In this document: piece after piece, positions 54,366 through 61,567 of the stretch
Layout of the letters: the number at the start of each line of letters is the position of its first letter
Numbering within the stretch: the first letter of the stretch is position 1
From: Anaerolineales bacterium
GTDB taxonomy: Bacteria; Chloroflexota; Anaerolineae; 4572-78; NAK82
Direction of reading: 5' to 3'
Assembly (NCBI GenBank): GCA_020343875.1
Contig: CP070811.1
Location: 2,913,579 to 2,975,145 of the forward strand
Length of the DNA: 61,567 nt
Notes under the pieces: model-generated
Databases searched by the model: none
Seen by the model: only the letters and a program-made list of their open reading frames with translations
Told to the model about the DNA's origin: nothing
Program-made: the position numbers and the translations under genes

Positions 54366-55466
54366 CTAATCCTTTAGAAGCGCGCCAGTACTAAGCGGGG
54401 GGAGCGCCTGACGGAACCACTCTACCAGTCGTTTACGTTCGGTCTCAGGCAGAAAGGCCGCTTCGGCGGCCGTCAAAATCATTTGCTGTATGGCACGCAG
54501 CGGCATGCCGATATTGCGCAAGCTGACCAAGTATTCGTCGGTCAGGGTCGTGCTCGAGATACTCGGGTCGTCTGTGTTGATGGTGACAGGGATACCAACT
54601 TGCTGATAGGCCCACACGGGGTGCTGCCCGAGGCTTGAAACAACACCTGTTTGCAGGTTGCTGGTGGGGCACATTTCCAGGGTGACCTTTTCCTTGACCA
54701 ACAGGTCCATCACCGACAGATCTTCCATGGCTCTCACGCCGTGCCCGATACGACTGGCAGCCAATAGCTCAACGGCTTCACGAATGTTGCTGGCAGGCCC
54801 TGCTTCACCGGCGTGAATCGTGATGTGAAGTCCCTGAGCTTTGGCCCATTGGAACACTTCGGCGAAGCGGGCTGCCGAATATGTTATCTCATCCCCTGCC
54901 AGGTCAAGTCCCACAAAACCCTTATCCTGGCAGGCAGCCGCGACTTCAGCGACCTGCCAGGCCACATCCAGACTCTCGTCCCGCCCAATCTGGGCGATGA
55001 GGCGGACCTGGATGTCATGCTCTTGCTGGGCCTTGTTCGTGGCTGATAGGACCCAGTCGGTCACTTCAGCGTAGCTAAATCCCTGCACCTTGGCCAGAGC
55101 CACTGGGTTGAAACGAAGCTCCAGATATTTGATGTTGTCGGCGGCGGCGTCGACCACCGCTTCGTAGGCGACACGCAGGACTGCCTCCCGCGTCGAATAG
55201 AAGCGGCGCAGCAATCTGAACTTGGAGAGAAAGCCTTTGAAGTCAGGCGCATCATCCATGACCTGCACGTAAGGCCGCAGTTCTTCCAGGTCCCAGCTGG
55301 GTAGGTCTACTCCGTGCTCCTGCGCCATTTCAGCCAGCGTCGACAGGCGCAGGCTTCCTTCCAGGTGTCGGTGTAAATCGATCTTGGGCCAGGCTGCCAG
55401 CATAGCCCGTATACTATGCTGTTCTTGAACTGGGGCTTTTGCATTTTGATCGGCAGGTGTGTTCAT
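54366..55466 (-). CDS. add: Adenosine deaminase
   Basis: 366 residues. Converts adenosine or deoxyadenosine to inosine forms. Zinc and catalytic residues: PKIDLHRHLEGSLR (two His), ITIHAGEAGP (His, Glu), ASRIGHGVRAM (His), INTDDPSISS (Asp pair). Full length for the family. It could supply deoxyinosine, and then deoxyribose phosphates, for the DeoC microcompartment elsewhere in the window; that link is speculative since the genes are 16 kb apart. Confidence 0.95.
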   Translation of the reverse strand: MNTPADQNAKAPVQEQHSIRAMLAAWPKIDLHRHLEGSLRLSTLAEMAQEHGVDLPSWDLEELRPYVQVMDDAPDFKGFLSKFRLLRRFYSTREAVLRVAYEAVVDAAADNIKYLELRFNPVALAKVQGFSYAEVTDWVLSATNKAQQEHDIQVRLIAQIGRDESLDVAWQVAEVAAACQDKGFVGLDLAGDEITYSAARFAEVFQWAKAQGLHITIHAGEAGPASNIREAVELLAASRIGHGVRAMEDLSVMDLLVKEKVTLEMCPTSNLQTGVVSSLGQHPVWAYQQVGIPVTINTDDPSISSTTLTDEYLVSLRNIGMPLRAIQQMILTAAEAAFLPETERKRLVEWFRQALPPLSTGALLKD

Positions 55467-55498
55467 AAACTCTAGATCTCAAGTATTCAACCAATCCG

Positions 55499-55558
55499 CC
55501 TGTGTGGAAATAAGCCTATCACAGGTGTTGTTCCAAAGGGATAACCAGAACCCCGTCT
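55499..55558. repeat. Dispersed 60-base intergenic repeat, copy 2
   Basis: The partner of 51866-51925. Here CCTGTG (55499-55504) and CACAGG (55521-55526) form a 6-base stem around 16 bases. It lies just upstream of the add gene, where it could also hold the add promoter (weak TTGGAA-17-TTATTT on the minus strand). The rest of 55467-55732 shows no gene. Confidence 0.5.
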
Positions 55559-55732
55559 CAATTGGAATCGGATAGCAGAATGTGGTGTGGTCGTCTGCAA
55601 ACCGAGTCCCAAGGGGGCGCTGACGAGACCATTTGAGGAGCTGGGCAGCAATGGGTCAAGCGATCGCTGGCCTCGAACAGGTGGCAGGATGGGGCGAGAC
55701 CAAGGTGCGTATGCTCCGTTGGCGCCATAGGA

Positions 55733-56071
55733 TCATCCATCCCGCTCGGTTAGCAGCCAACTCCAGTAGCGCCAGGTCACAGCTAATCCAATAGTGACGC
55801 CGATAGCTATTGGCAAGTGATGTGTGACCAGGTAGAAAGAAGGGCTAGTGAGCCACCGATAGTGGGCCTGCCCTGCAAGTGATACACTGATCCTGAGTAG
55901 TTGTGAAATGAACGCCATGCCCAGGAACCCTATCCCCACCCAGAACCAGCGGTAGTGCGGGGGCATGCGAGTTACGGAACCCAGTTTGTGGCTGAGCCGA
56001 GCCAGGATGAAGAATATGATAATGATGGCAATCGTGCCCATGGGGCTCAGAAGGGTGAAGAATGCGGTCAT
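55733..56071 (-). CDS. Small membrane protein (three to four helices)
   Basis: 112 residues from ATG 56071, which shares its first base with the previous gene's TGA stop. Hydrophobic helices at about 8-22, 40-58 and 84-100 alternate with positively charged turns; there is a YRWFWVGIGFLGMAFISQLL stretch. No family recognised. Coupled translation with the 99-residue membrane protein suggests a two-component membrane complex. A longer frame to 56158 lies within that gene and is rejected. Confidence 0.6.
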   Translation of the reverse strand: MTAFFTLLSPMGTIAIIIIFFILARLSHKLGSVTRMPPHYRWFWVGIGFLGMAFISQLLRISVSLAGQAHYRWLTSPSFYLVTHHLPIAIGVTIGLAVTWRYWSWLLTERDG

Positions 56072-56370
56072 CAACGTTCTCCCATCATAAGAGTCAGCAG
56101 GAAGTAACCTAGGCCACCAACCAGCAACCCCCCCATGACGCGCCCCAAGTCGCCCCATAGATCGCCCACAAAATCGCCAATGAACAGATAGCGCAGGGCG
56201 CTACCTAGGAAGAGCAAAATTGGCAATATGAAGAGAGGATAAAATGATTTGCGCGATGACTTGCGTTCGAAGAATCGTGCAATGGCAAACAGGAAGAAGA
56301 GGAGTACTGAAACGCCTCCCCAGGTGTAGAGGGCTAAAATACTGGCAAAGAACGATTGTTGACCACTCAT
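56071..56370 (-). CDS. Small membrane protein (three helices)
   Basis: 99 residues: helices at about 8-30, 44-62 and 76-95 with basic loops (ERKSSRKS). No ribosome-binding site is obvious. It is followed by its partner through a one-base stop/start overlap and lies 165 bases after the KaiC-like gene on the same strand; that gap holds nothing recognised. Function unknown. Confidence 0.55.
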   Translation of the reverse strand: MSGQQSFFASILALYTWGGVSVLLFFLFAIARFFERKSSRKSFYPLFILPILLFLGSALRYLFIGDFVGDLWGDLGRVMGGLLVGGLGYFLLTLMMGER

Positions 56371-56535
56371 GAGAGTAAGGATACGATTCCGCTAAAACCG
56401 CCACAAGGGCTGAATGTGTGGGAAGTCTTTGTCCCACGCGGCGGCCATTTTCACCCGCAAGATCAACTCTGACAAGACGCTGGCTCGACGCGCAGTGGCT
56501 CCGCCCGCCCGTGTCTCCAGCCACATGGGAATTGT

Positions 56536-57297
56536 CTATCGCTTGACGAACGCCTCCACGAAGGAGTCGGCCATGCGGCGTGGGTTGCCGCTCATGATAC
56601 CCTCACGCCCTTCAAACTTGGACCGAACTTCGATACCCTGATCGGTTATTTCGAATTGGCGAATGTCCTTTGCGTGGTCGCTGCCGCGCGTTTTGAGCAC
56701 CAGCACTGCCTTGCGAATTGTGCTCTCGATTTCCACGTATCGCAGCAGCAAATAGGAATCAACCACAAATGCGATGCTGCTATCCCTTTCAGGCGCTTCG
56801 CCGAGCAGGGCAGCGCTTTCGCGAGTCAGCAGAGAGGTGAGGCCTTCTCGCTTAAGGCCGTTGATGAAGCCATATTCCAATGAGCGCAGTTCTACCGGGT
56901 CCTGGGTGAGACGTTCAAACTGAGTGATACTGTCGACTAGCACGCGACGCGCTCCCATTTCGGCTGCTGCCGTCTCAATCATCCCTCCCACACTTTCCAC
57001 GTCAAGCCGGGTGACCTCAGGGCTGGTCATAATGACCTTGAGCTGACCTTCCTTCTCCAGCTTTCCAAAGTCCCAGCCAAATTCGGCGGCGTCATGGTAG
57101 TACTGCTGAGGGAATTCTTCAAAGGTGATAATCAAACCTGGCTCGTCGAATTGTGTGATGCCGTTGTAGATGAATTGCATGCCAAGGGTGGATTTCCCCG
57201 TGCCGGGTGCTCCCTCAACCAAGTTGGCTGTTTGGGGTAGGAACCCGCCAGATAGCATTTCATCCAGGCCTTTGATGCCGGTCTGCACACGATCCAT
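56536..57297 (-). CDS. Single-domain KaiC/RadA-like ATPase
   Basis: 253 residues. A RecA-fold KaiC domain: TGIKGLDEMLSGGFL at the start, Walker A GAPGTGKST (29-37), IITFEEFPQQ with the paired Glu typical of KaiC, Walker B RRVLVDSITQ, and VVDSYLLLRYVE. Only one domain exists, unlike cyanobacterial KaiC with two. No kaiA or kaiB is nearby. Single-domain relatives in archaea and Chloroflexota act in signalling with histidine kinases or winged-helix partners. The preceding gene is a winged-helix protein 43 bases away. Confidence 0.88.
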   Translation of the reverse strand: MDRVQTGIKGLDEMLSGGFLPQTANLVEGAPGTGKSTLGMQFIYNGITQFDEPGLIITFEEFPQQYYHDAAEFGWDFGKLEKEGQLKVIMTSPEVTRLDVESVGGMIETAAAEMGARRVLVDSITQFERLTQDPVELRSLEYGFINGLKREGLTSLLTRESAALLGEAPERDSSIAFVVDSYLLLRYVEIESTIRKAVLVLKTRGSDHAKDIRQFEITDQGIEVRSKFEGREGIMSGNPRRMADSFVEAFVKR

Positions 57298-57340
57298 ACC
57301 ATGTCCTCCAAATTACAATGATGGCTTGTTCGGGCTCGAA

Positions 57341-57718
57341 CTAGCGCATGCCTCGGATAATATGATAGACCGCCTTGACACGGAAGTGGCGATCTTCGCA
57401 GGCTAAGATGAAACGGTCTACCAGCTCACGTATGTGCTCATTTTCAGCCAGGGAATAGATTTGAATGCCTTCTACATCTCGTTTCTCCATCACGCCACTT
57501 TCCGCCATCTCTTCTAGCTCTGGCTTGACCGCAGCGGCGTTTCGTCCGGCGTACTTAGCGATGTTCTCTACTGTGTCAGCGGTGTGAGGGTTTTCGTAGA
57601 AGAAACGGACCAGGTCCCACTTGATAAATGAGTTGACCTTGGCCTTTACAAAGTCCAGCAAAGCAGGGTCCATGTCATTCATCAGGCGGGTAGTGAAGTC
57701 ATCCCCATTTGCGACCAA
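57341..57718 (-). CDS. Winged-helix protein upstream of KaiC-like ATPase
   Basis: 125 residues from a TTG start with AGGAGG nine bases upstream. The central part (VRFFYENPHTADTVENIAKY, then VKPELEEMAESGVMEKRDV) reads as a winged helix-turn-helix, with helical ends. It may be a DNA-binding partner or regulator of the KaiC-like ATPase that follows. Family not named; the fold is inferred from pattern. Confidence 0.65.
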   Translation of the reverse strand: MVANGDDFTTRLMNDMDPALLDFVKAKVNSFIKWDLVRFFYENPHTADTVENIAKYAGRNAAAVKPELEEMAESGVMEKRDVEGIQIYSLAENEHIRELVDRFILACEDRHFRVKAVYHIIRGMR

Positions 57719-57820
57719 GTTATCTTGCCTCCTTTCTGAGGAGGATTCGTTTGCAGTTGTCTGGAAGCAGGAACCTATTCTTTATTGGTCTGCCGAAGTG
57801 CGTAATGACGAAGTTTGGAT

Positions 57821-57849
57821 ATTCTAGCACTATAGGTGAAAAAAATCAA
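57821..57849 (-). promoter_or_regulatory. Sigma-70 promoter of the winged-helix/KaiC operon
   Basis: On the minus strand TTGATT (57849-57844), a 17-base spacer and TAGAAT (57826-57821). It lies just beyond the secA stop and about 100 bases before the TTG start. Confidence 0.65.
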
Positions 57850-57861
57850 TGCTCTTGTGCG

Positions 57862-60800
57862 TCATCGCCGTCTCCGGCGACGGGATTTGGAGGATCTCTG
57901 GCTGCCGACTGGCTGAGGAGTTGCCTGGGCTCCCGCCGGCTGCGCGCTGGTCGCGTCATGTCGCATGTGGCAATGCTTGTATTTTTTGCCACTGCCACAC
58001 CAACATGGATCGTTACGTCCGGGCTGCTGTTGGCTACGGATCGGCTTGCGTGCGCCGTCACCGTCACCGCTGCTGCTGGGATGCACCGCCCGCATCTGGC
58101 GGGGTTGTGGCATAGCCATTACCTGGGCATGGTAGATGGCATGCACGATGTCGTGCTGGATGGCGCCGCGTAGTTGGTCATACATATCGTGTGCTTCGCG
58201 CTTGAAGGAGATCAGTGGGTCTTGCTGACCAAAGGCGCGCAGACCAATCCCTTCCCTCAGTACATCGAGGTCGGTAAGGTGTCGCACCCATAATGTGTCC
58301 ACCACCCGCAGCATCACCGCTCGTTCCAGTTGACGTATTACCTCTGCTCCCAGGTTTTGTTCTTTCTCGTCATATAGCTGTTCGGCCAGGCCGATCAGTT
58401 CTTCTTCGATTGAATCTGGATCCATGGCACGCCAGCGGCCGGCTGTTGCCGTGGCTGGCAGTGGCATGATGGCGCGGACAGCGCTGTGTAACGTCACAAA
58501 GTCCCACTCGTCAGGATCTTCCGAGCTGGTGGCGACTGTGACCAGCCGTCGCAATTCGTCCACTACCATAGTCAGGATGGTGTCTCGCAGGTTCGGGTTG
58601 GCCAGGATGCGCCGGCGCTGAGCGTAGATCACTTCGCGCTGCTGATTGACCACGTCATCATATTCCAGCAAGTGCTTACGGATGTCGAAGTTGTAGCCTT
58701 CGACCCGAGTTTGGGCGCTTTCGATAGATTTATTCACCAGCCCGGCTTCGATGGGGATGCCATCTTCAACGCCCAGGCCCTCCATAATGTTGGCCACACG
58801 CTGTCCGCCAAAGCGGCGCATCAGGTCGTCTTGCAGCGCCAGGTAGAAACGACTCGATCCTGGGTCCCCCTGGCGGCCAGCGCGGCCGCGCAACTGATTG
58901 TCAATGCGGCGCGCTTCGTGACGCTCGGTGCCGATGACGTGCAGGCCGCCCTGCTCCAATACCGTAACCTTATTTCGCTCGCACAAGCGATGCTTTTCGG
59001 TTAAAACCGCGGCCCATCGGTCGGTATACTTCTGGGTGGGGTTCTCGCCGCGCCGCAGCAAGTCCACAGCTTCGTTCCAGGCCAAGCTGGGAATTTGGGT
59101 CAGGTCCACTTCCTCTTTACGAAGCTGGTCGCGTGCCATGCCTTCCGGATTGCCGCCCAGTAGGATGTCCACCCCACGCCCGGCCATATTGGTGGCAATC
59201 GTCACTGCGCTAGGCATTCCGGCCTGGGTGATGATGAGTGCCTCACGCTCGTGTTGCTTGGCGTTCAACACCTCGTGGGGGATGCCCTGCCTCTTAAGAA
59301 GATTCGACAGGTATTCCGACGTCTCGATGGCAACGGTGCCCACCAGCACCGGCCTGCCACGATCAAGCGCTTCGGCGATCTCGGCCACCACCGCTTTGAA
59401 CTTGGCCTGAGGACTCCTGTAGACTTGATCAGGGTAGTCTATGCGTCTCCAATACCGTTCACCCGTATCTGGATTCTCATAGGTGGTCATCTCCGTGCCG
59501 GCCTCGCGCCAGCTTTTCGTATGCAGTTCACCCTGCATGGCCCGGTATTCTACGTTCGTAGGCAGCACCCCCACGTCCAGGTCATAGATTTTGCCGAATT
59601 CTTCGGCTTCGGTGGCGGCGGTCCCCGTCATACCTGACAGCTTATTGTACATGCGGAAGAAGTTCTGGAAGGTGACCGTTGCCAGCGTCAGACTCTCTCG
59701 CTGGACGGCTACTCCTTCTTTGGCCTCTATGGCTTGGTGAAGCCCTTCACTGTAGCGCCGCCCGTGCATCAGTCGCCCCGTAAACTCATCCACAATAATG
59801 ACCTGGCCATTTTGGACGATGTAATCGCGGTCCAAGTGGAAGAGGACGTGGGCACGCAATGCATTGTCCAGATAGGGTGTTTTCTGCCAATGCTCGGGGC
59901 CATACAAGTTATCGATGCCCATAATACGCTCAACCTTTTCCACACCGTCTTCCGTCAGGGTGACCACCCGCGATTTCTCGTCCACGGCATAATCACCGTC
60001 AGGCTCCTTAGCCTCGACGCTCTGAGGGGTACTGGGCTTGAGTTGGCGCACCACGCCGGCGAACTGGCGATAGAGGTCACTGCTCTCCTCGGCTGGCCCG
60101 GAGATGATCAGAGGAGTGCGTGCCTCGTCAATCAGGATATTGTCCACCTCGTCAATAATTGCATAGTGCAGCTCGCGCTGGCTCATTTGTCTCAGGTCGA
60201 AGACCATGTTATCCCGCAGATAATCAAAGCCGAACTCATTGTTGGTGCCGTAGGTGATATCGCAATGGTAGGCCTGGCGGCGGGTAATCGGTTGCAGATA
60301 CAGGTAGCGATCATCCGCTGCCTGGTAGTCAGGGTCGAATAGATATGACGCCTCGTCGGGCCGTCCACCTCCTGCCGACTGGATGACACCCACCGACAGG
60401 CCAAGCAGGTGGTAGATTGGCCCCATCCACTGAGCGTCGCGCTTGGCCAGGTAATCGTTGACGGTGACCAGGTGCACCCCCCGCCCCGCCAGGGCGTTGA
60501 GCACCACCGGCAAGGTGGCCACCAGCGTTTTGCCCTCTCCCGTGCGCATCTCGACCACGCTGCCCTGGTGAAGCACCGCGCCCCCCACGATTTGCACATC
60601 GTAGTGACGCAGGCCGGTGGTACGCACGCTCGCCTCGCGTACGGCGGCGAAGGTCTGGGGCATAATCTGGCCCAGCAAGCTCACTTCCAGCTTGAGAAGG
60701 TCTCGTTCCAGCCGTTCCACCTCGATTACCAGCCGGCGACGCTCGTCACCGCTGGCCGCGTCTCGCTCGGTGCGGCGTTCTTGCAGCTCGTCACGTAGGG

Positions 60801-60978
60801 CAGCCGTTTCCTCGGCGATATCAGCCCGGAAGCGAGCGATCATGTCACGCAATTCGGCGTTGCTTTTGCGCTCCATCTCCGCTTCCAGGCCGTTTACCTC
60901 CTCGACCAGCGGCGTGAGGCTCTTGATCATTTTTTGATTGGGATCGCCCAACACTTTGGTGATGACATTTCTAAGCAT
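57862..60978 (-). CDS. secA: Preprotein translocase ATPase SecA
   Basis: 1038 residues from ATG 60978 (GTG 60984, with AGGAG five bases upstream, is equally possible). The motor that drives proteins through SecYEG. Walker A MRTGEGKTLVAT, the IDEVDNILIDEARTPLIISG DEAD-type segment, GTVAIETSEYLSNLLK, TNMAGRGVDILLGGN, GRAGRQGDPGSSRFYL, and a C-terminal SEC-C zinc motif NDPCWCGSGKKYKHCH. The tail after SEC-C is unusual: a Gln/Pro-rich stretch ending in six arginines. Longer than E. coli SecA (901), mostly in linkers. Confidence 0.97.
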   Translation of the reverse strand: MLRNVITKVLGDPNQKMIKSLTPLVEEVNGLEAEMERKSNAELRDMIARFRADIAEETAALRDELQERRTERDAASGDERRRLVIEVERLERDLLKLEVSLLGQIMPQTFAAVREASVRTTGLRHYDVQIVGGAVLHQGSVVEMRTGEGKTLVATLPVVLNALAGRGVHLVTVNDYLAKRDAQWMGPIYHLLGLSVGVIQSAGGGRPDEASYLFDPDYQAADDRYLYLQPITRRQAYHCDITYGTNNEFGFDYLRDNMVFDLRQMSQRELHYAIIDEVDNILIDEARTPLIISGPAEESSDLYRQFAGVVRQLKPSTPQSVEAKEPDGDYAVDEKSRVVTLTEDGVEKVERIMGIDNLYGPEHWQKTPYLDNALRAHVLFHLDRDYIVQNGQVIIVDEFTGRLMHGRRYSEGLHQAIEAKEGVAVQRESLTLATVTFQNFFRMYNKLSGMTGTAATEAEEFGKIYDLDVGVLPTNVEYRAMQGELHTKSWREAGTEMTTYENPDTGERYWRRIDYPDQVYRSPQAKFKAVVAEIAEALDRGRPVLVGTVAIETSEYLSNLLKRQGIPHEVLNAKQHEREALIITQAGMPSAVTIATNMAGRGVDILLGGNPEGMARDQLRKEEVDLTQIPSLAWNEAVDLLRRGENPTQKYTDRWAAVLTEKHRLCERNKVTVLEQGGLHVIGTERHEARRIDNQLRGRAGRQGDPGSSRFYLALQDDLMRRFGGQRVANIMEGLGVEDGIPIEAGLVNKSIESAQTRVEGYNFDIRKHLLEYDDVVNQQREVIYAQRRRILANPNLRDTILTMVVDELRRLVTVATSSEDPDEWDFVTLHSAVRAIMPLPATATAGRWRAMDPDSIEEELIGLAEQLYDEKEQNLGAEVIRQLERAVMLRVVDTLWVRHLTDLDVLREGIGLRAFGQQDPLISFKREAHDMYDQLRGAIQHDIVHAIYHAQVMAMPQPRQMRAVHPSSSGDGDGARKPIRSQQQPGRNDPCWCGSGKKYKHCHMRHDATSAQPAGAQATPQPVGSQRSSKSRRRRRR

Positions 60979-61025
60979 CGTCACAGAAGCTCCTGGCTCA
61001 ATAACTCATTCGAATCTCACGTTGC

Positions 61026-61035
61026 ATTATACCAT
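61026..61035 (-). promoter_or_regulatory. Extended -10 promoter of secA
   Basis: TG-G-TATAAT on the minus strand (61034-61026), the same nonamer as upstream of dnaE; the -35 (TTCGGG) is weak. It lies about 48 bases before the secA start. Confidence 0.6.
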
Positions 61036-61093
61036 AAACAGGGACTAACCCGAAAGTAAGCTGGCTTCTATGCTGCTGCCTATCACCTTCCGT

Positions 61094-61122
61094 TTGGCGT
61101 GATGTGTGAAAATGCATATGAT
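61094..61122 (+). promoter_or_regulatory. Promoter of the phosphoesterase gene
   Basis: TTGGCG (61094-61099), a 17-base spacer and TATGAT (61117-61122), divergent from the secA promoter and 47 bases before ATG 61170. Confidence 0.65.
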
Positions 61123-61169
61123 ATGGGATGTTCCATTGCAGACCCTATCTCTTACCGACGGTGACTGGT

Positions 61170-61567
61170 ATGCCTTTCGCCCCTGCGAAACCCTATCCTC
61201 GACTTTGGTCATTGGACGCTGGCCTAGTCATGGTCGTAACCGATTTGCACGGCGACTGGGATGCCTATCGGCGTTACCGAGATCGCTTTGTAGAGTTGCA
61301 GGCCAAAGGGCGCGTCGATTGGCTCATCTTTGCCGGCGATTTGATTCATAGTGAGCCCAACACTGGGCCTGACCAATCACTGGAGATAGTTCTGGACCTG
61401 TTGGCTTTATTGGCCAGCTACGGCTCGGCCGTCATCTACCTGTGTGGCAACCATGAACTGCCTCATATTTATGGCATCAGCCTGGCCAGGGGCGACATTG
61501 TGTACACGCCGGTTTTTGAGGCCGCCTTGAGTCAAAGTCGGCGCCGAGCAGAGATTATGCGGCTGTT
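61170..61567 (+). CDS. Calcineurin-like metallophosphoesterase (partial)
   Basis: 132 residues visible; the gene runs off the window. From ATG 61170 the frame reads VVTDLHGDWDAYRRY (metal-binding D-x-H), IFAGDLIHSEP (GD motif) and YLCGNHELPH (GNHE motif), in the spacing of PPP-type protein or small-molecule phosphoesterases. The start is the first Met in frame; the ribosome-binding site is weak. The substrate cannot be told from this half. Confidence 0.85.
   Translation, partial: MPFAPAKPYPRLWSLDAGLVMVVTDLHGDWDAYRRYRDRFVELQAKGRVDWLIFAGDLIHSEPNTGPDQSLEIVLDLLALLASYGSAVIYLCGNHELPHIYGISLARGDIVYTPVFEAALSQSRRRAEIMRL

Noticed and set aside
56536..57297. Circadian clock KaiC
   Set aside because: Only one KaiC domain and no kaiA or kaiB.

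Overview
The window looks like chromosome from a Chloroflexota bacterium (Anaerolineae- or Caldilineae-like). This is an inference from gene content: FHA-domain proteins beside a SEDS/PBP pair, single-domain KaiC ATPase, BTAD/TPR-type gene remnants, SLC13 permeases with RCK_C domains, and a DeoC/RpiB microcompartment. No rRNA, tRNA, CRISPR array, prophage or complete insertion sequence was seen. Several good sigma-70 promoters (17-base spacers) can be read directly.

Layout. 1-6.7 kb (+): a PspA membrane-stress cluster (PspA, a solute-binding-like protein, two DUF4230 proteins, a solute-binding/VWA fusion, a two-helix coiled-coil protein). 6.9-12.9 kb (+): an amino-acid-type binding lipoprotein, FhaA-like and FhaB-like FHA proteins, MTA phosphorylase, a SEDS glycosyltransferase and a PBP whose catalytic motifs are lost. 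12.9-14.3 kb: a graveyard holding pieces of an FtsX permease, a TPR regulator and a D-Ala-D-Ala ligase.

14.3-29.6 kb (+): the most striking region. An ECF sigma factor and anti-sigma factor are followed by three TM-helix channel-like proteins, an MscS channel, an archaeal-type diadenylate cyclase, an SLC13 permease carrying an N-terminal anti-sigma-like zinc finger, a small Rossmann protein, two SLC13 permeases with paired RCK_C domains, decayed copies of the same families, and a DHH phosphoesterase translationally coupled to the last permease. Synthase, candidate hydrolase and candidate receptors of c-di-AMP therefore sit together with mechanosensitive channels. I read this as a probable osmotic or ionic stress module.

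29.9-39.4 kb (-): a microcompartment operon, probably the sugar-phosphate-utilising type. It has RpiB, DeoC, a class II aldolase, CoA-acylating aldehyde dehydrogenase, one BMC-H, two BMC-T and three BMC-P shell proteins, an unknown 170-residue protein, a YgiT-type zinc finger, and a receiver-ParA/CpaE-like ATPase that may position the shell. Signal peptidase I lies directly upstream behind a clear promoter. No PduL, alcohol dehydrogenase or kinase is present in the window.

39.5-61.6 kb: housekeeping and signalling genes. On the minus strand: a GAF histidine kinase, dnaE, a lactonase-like MBL protein, adenosine deaminase, a KaiC/winged-helix/two-membrane-protein group and secA. On the plus strand: patatin, a PQQ-propeller lipoprotein with a lytic transglycosylase, mutM, a triple-repeat membrane protein and a phosphoesterase cut by the window end.
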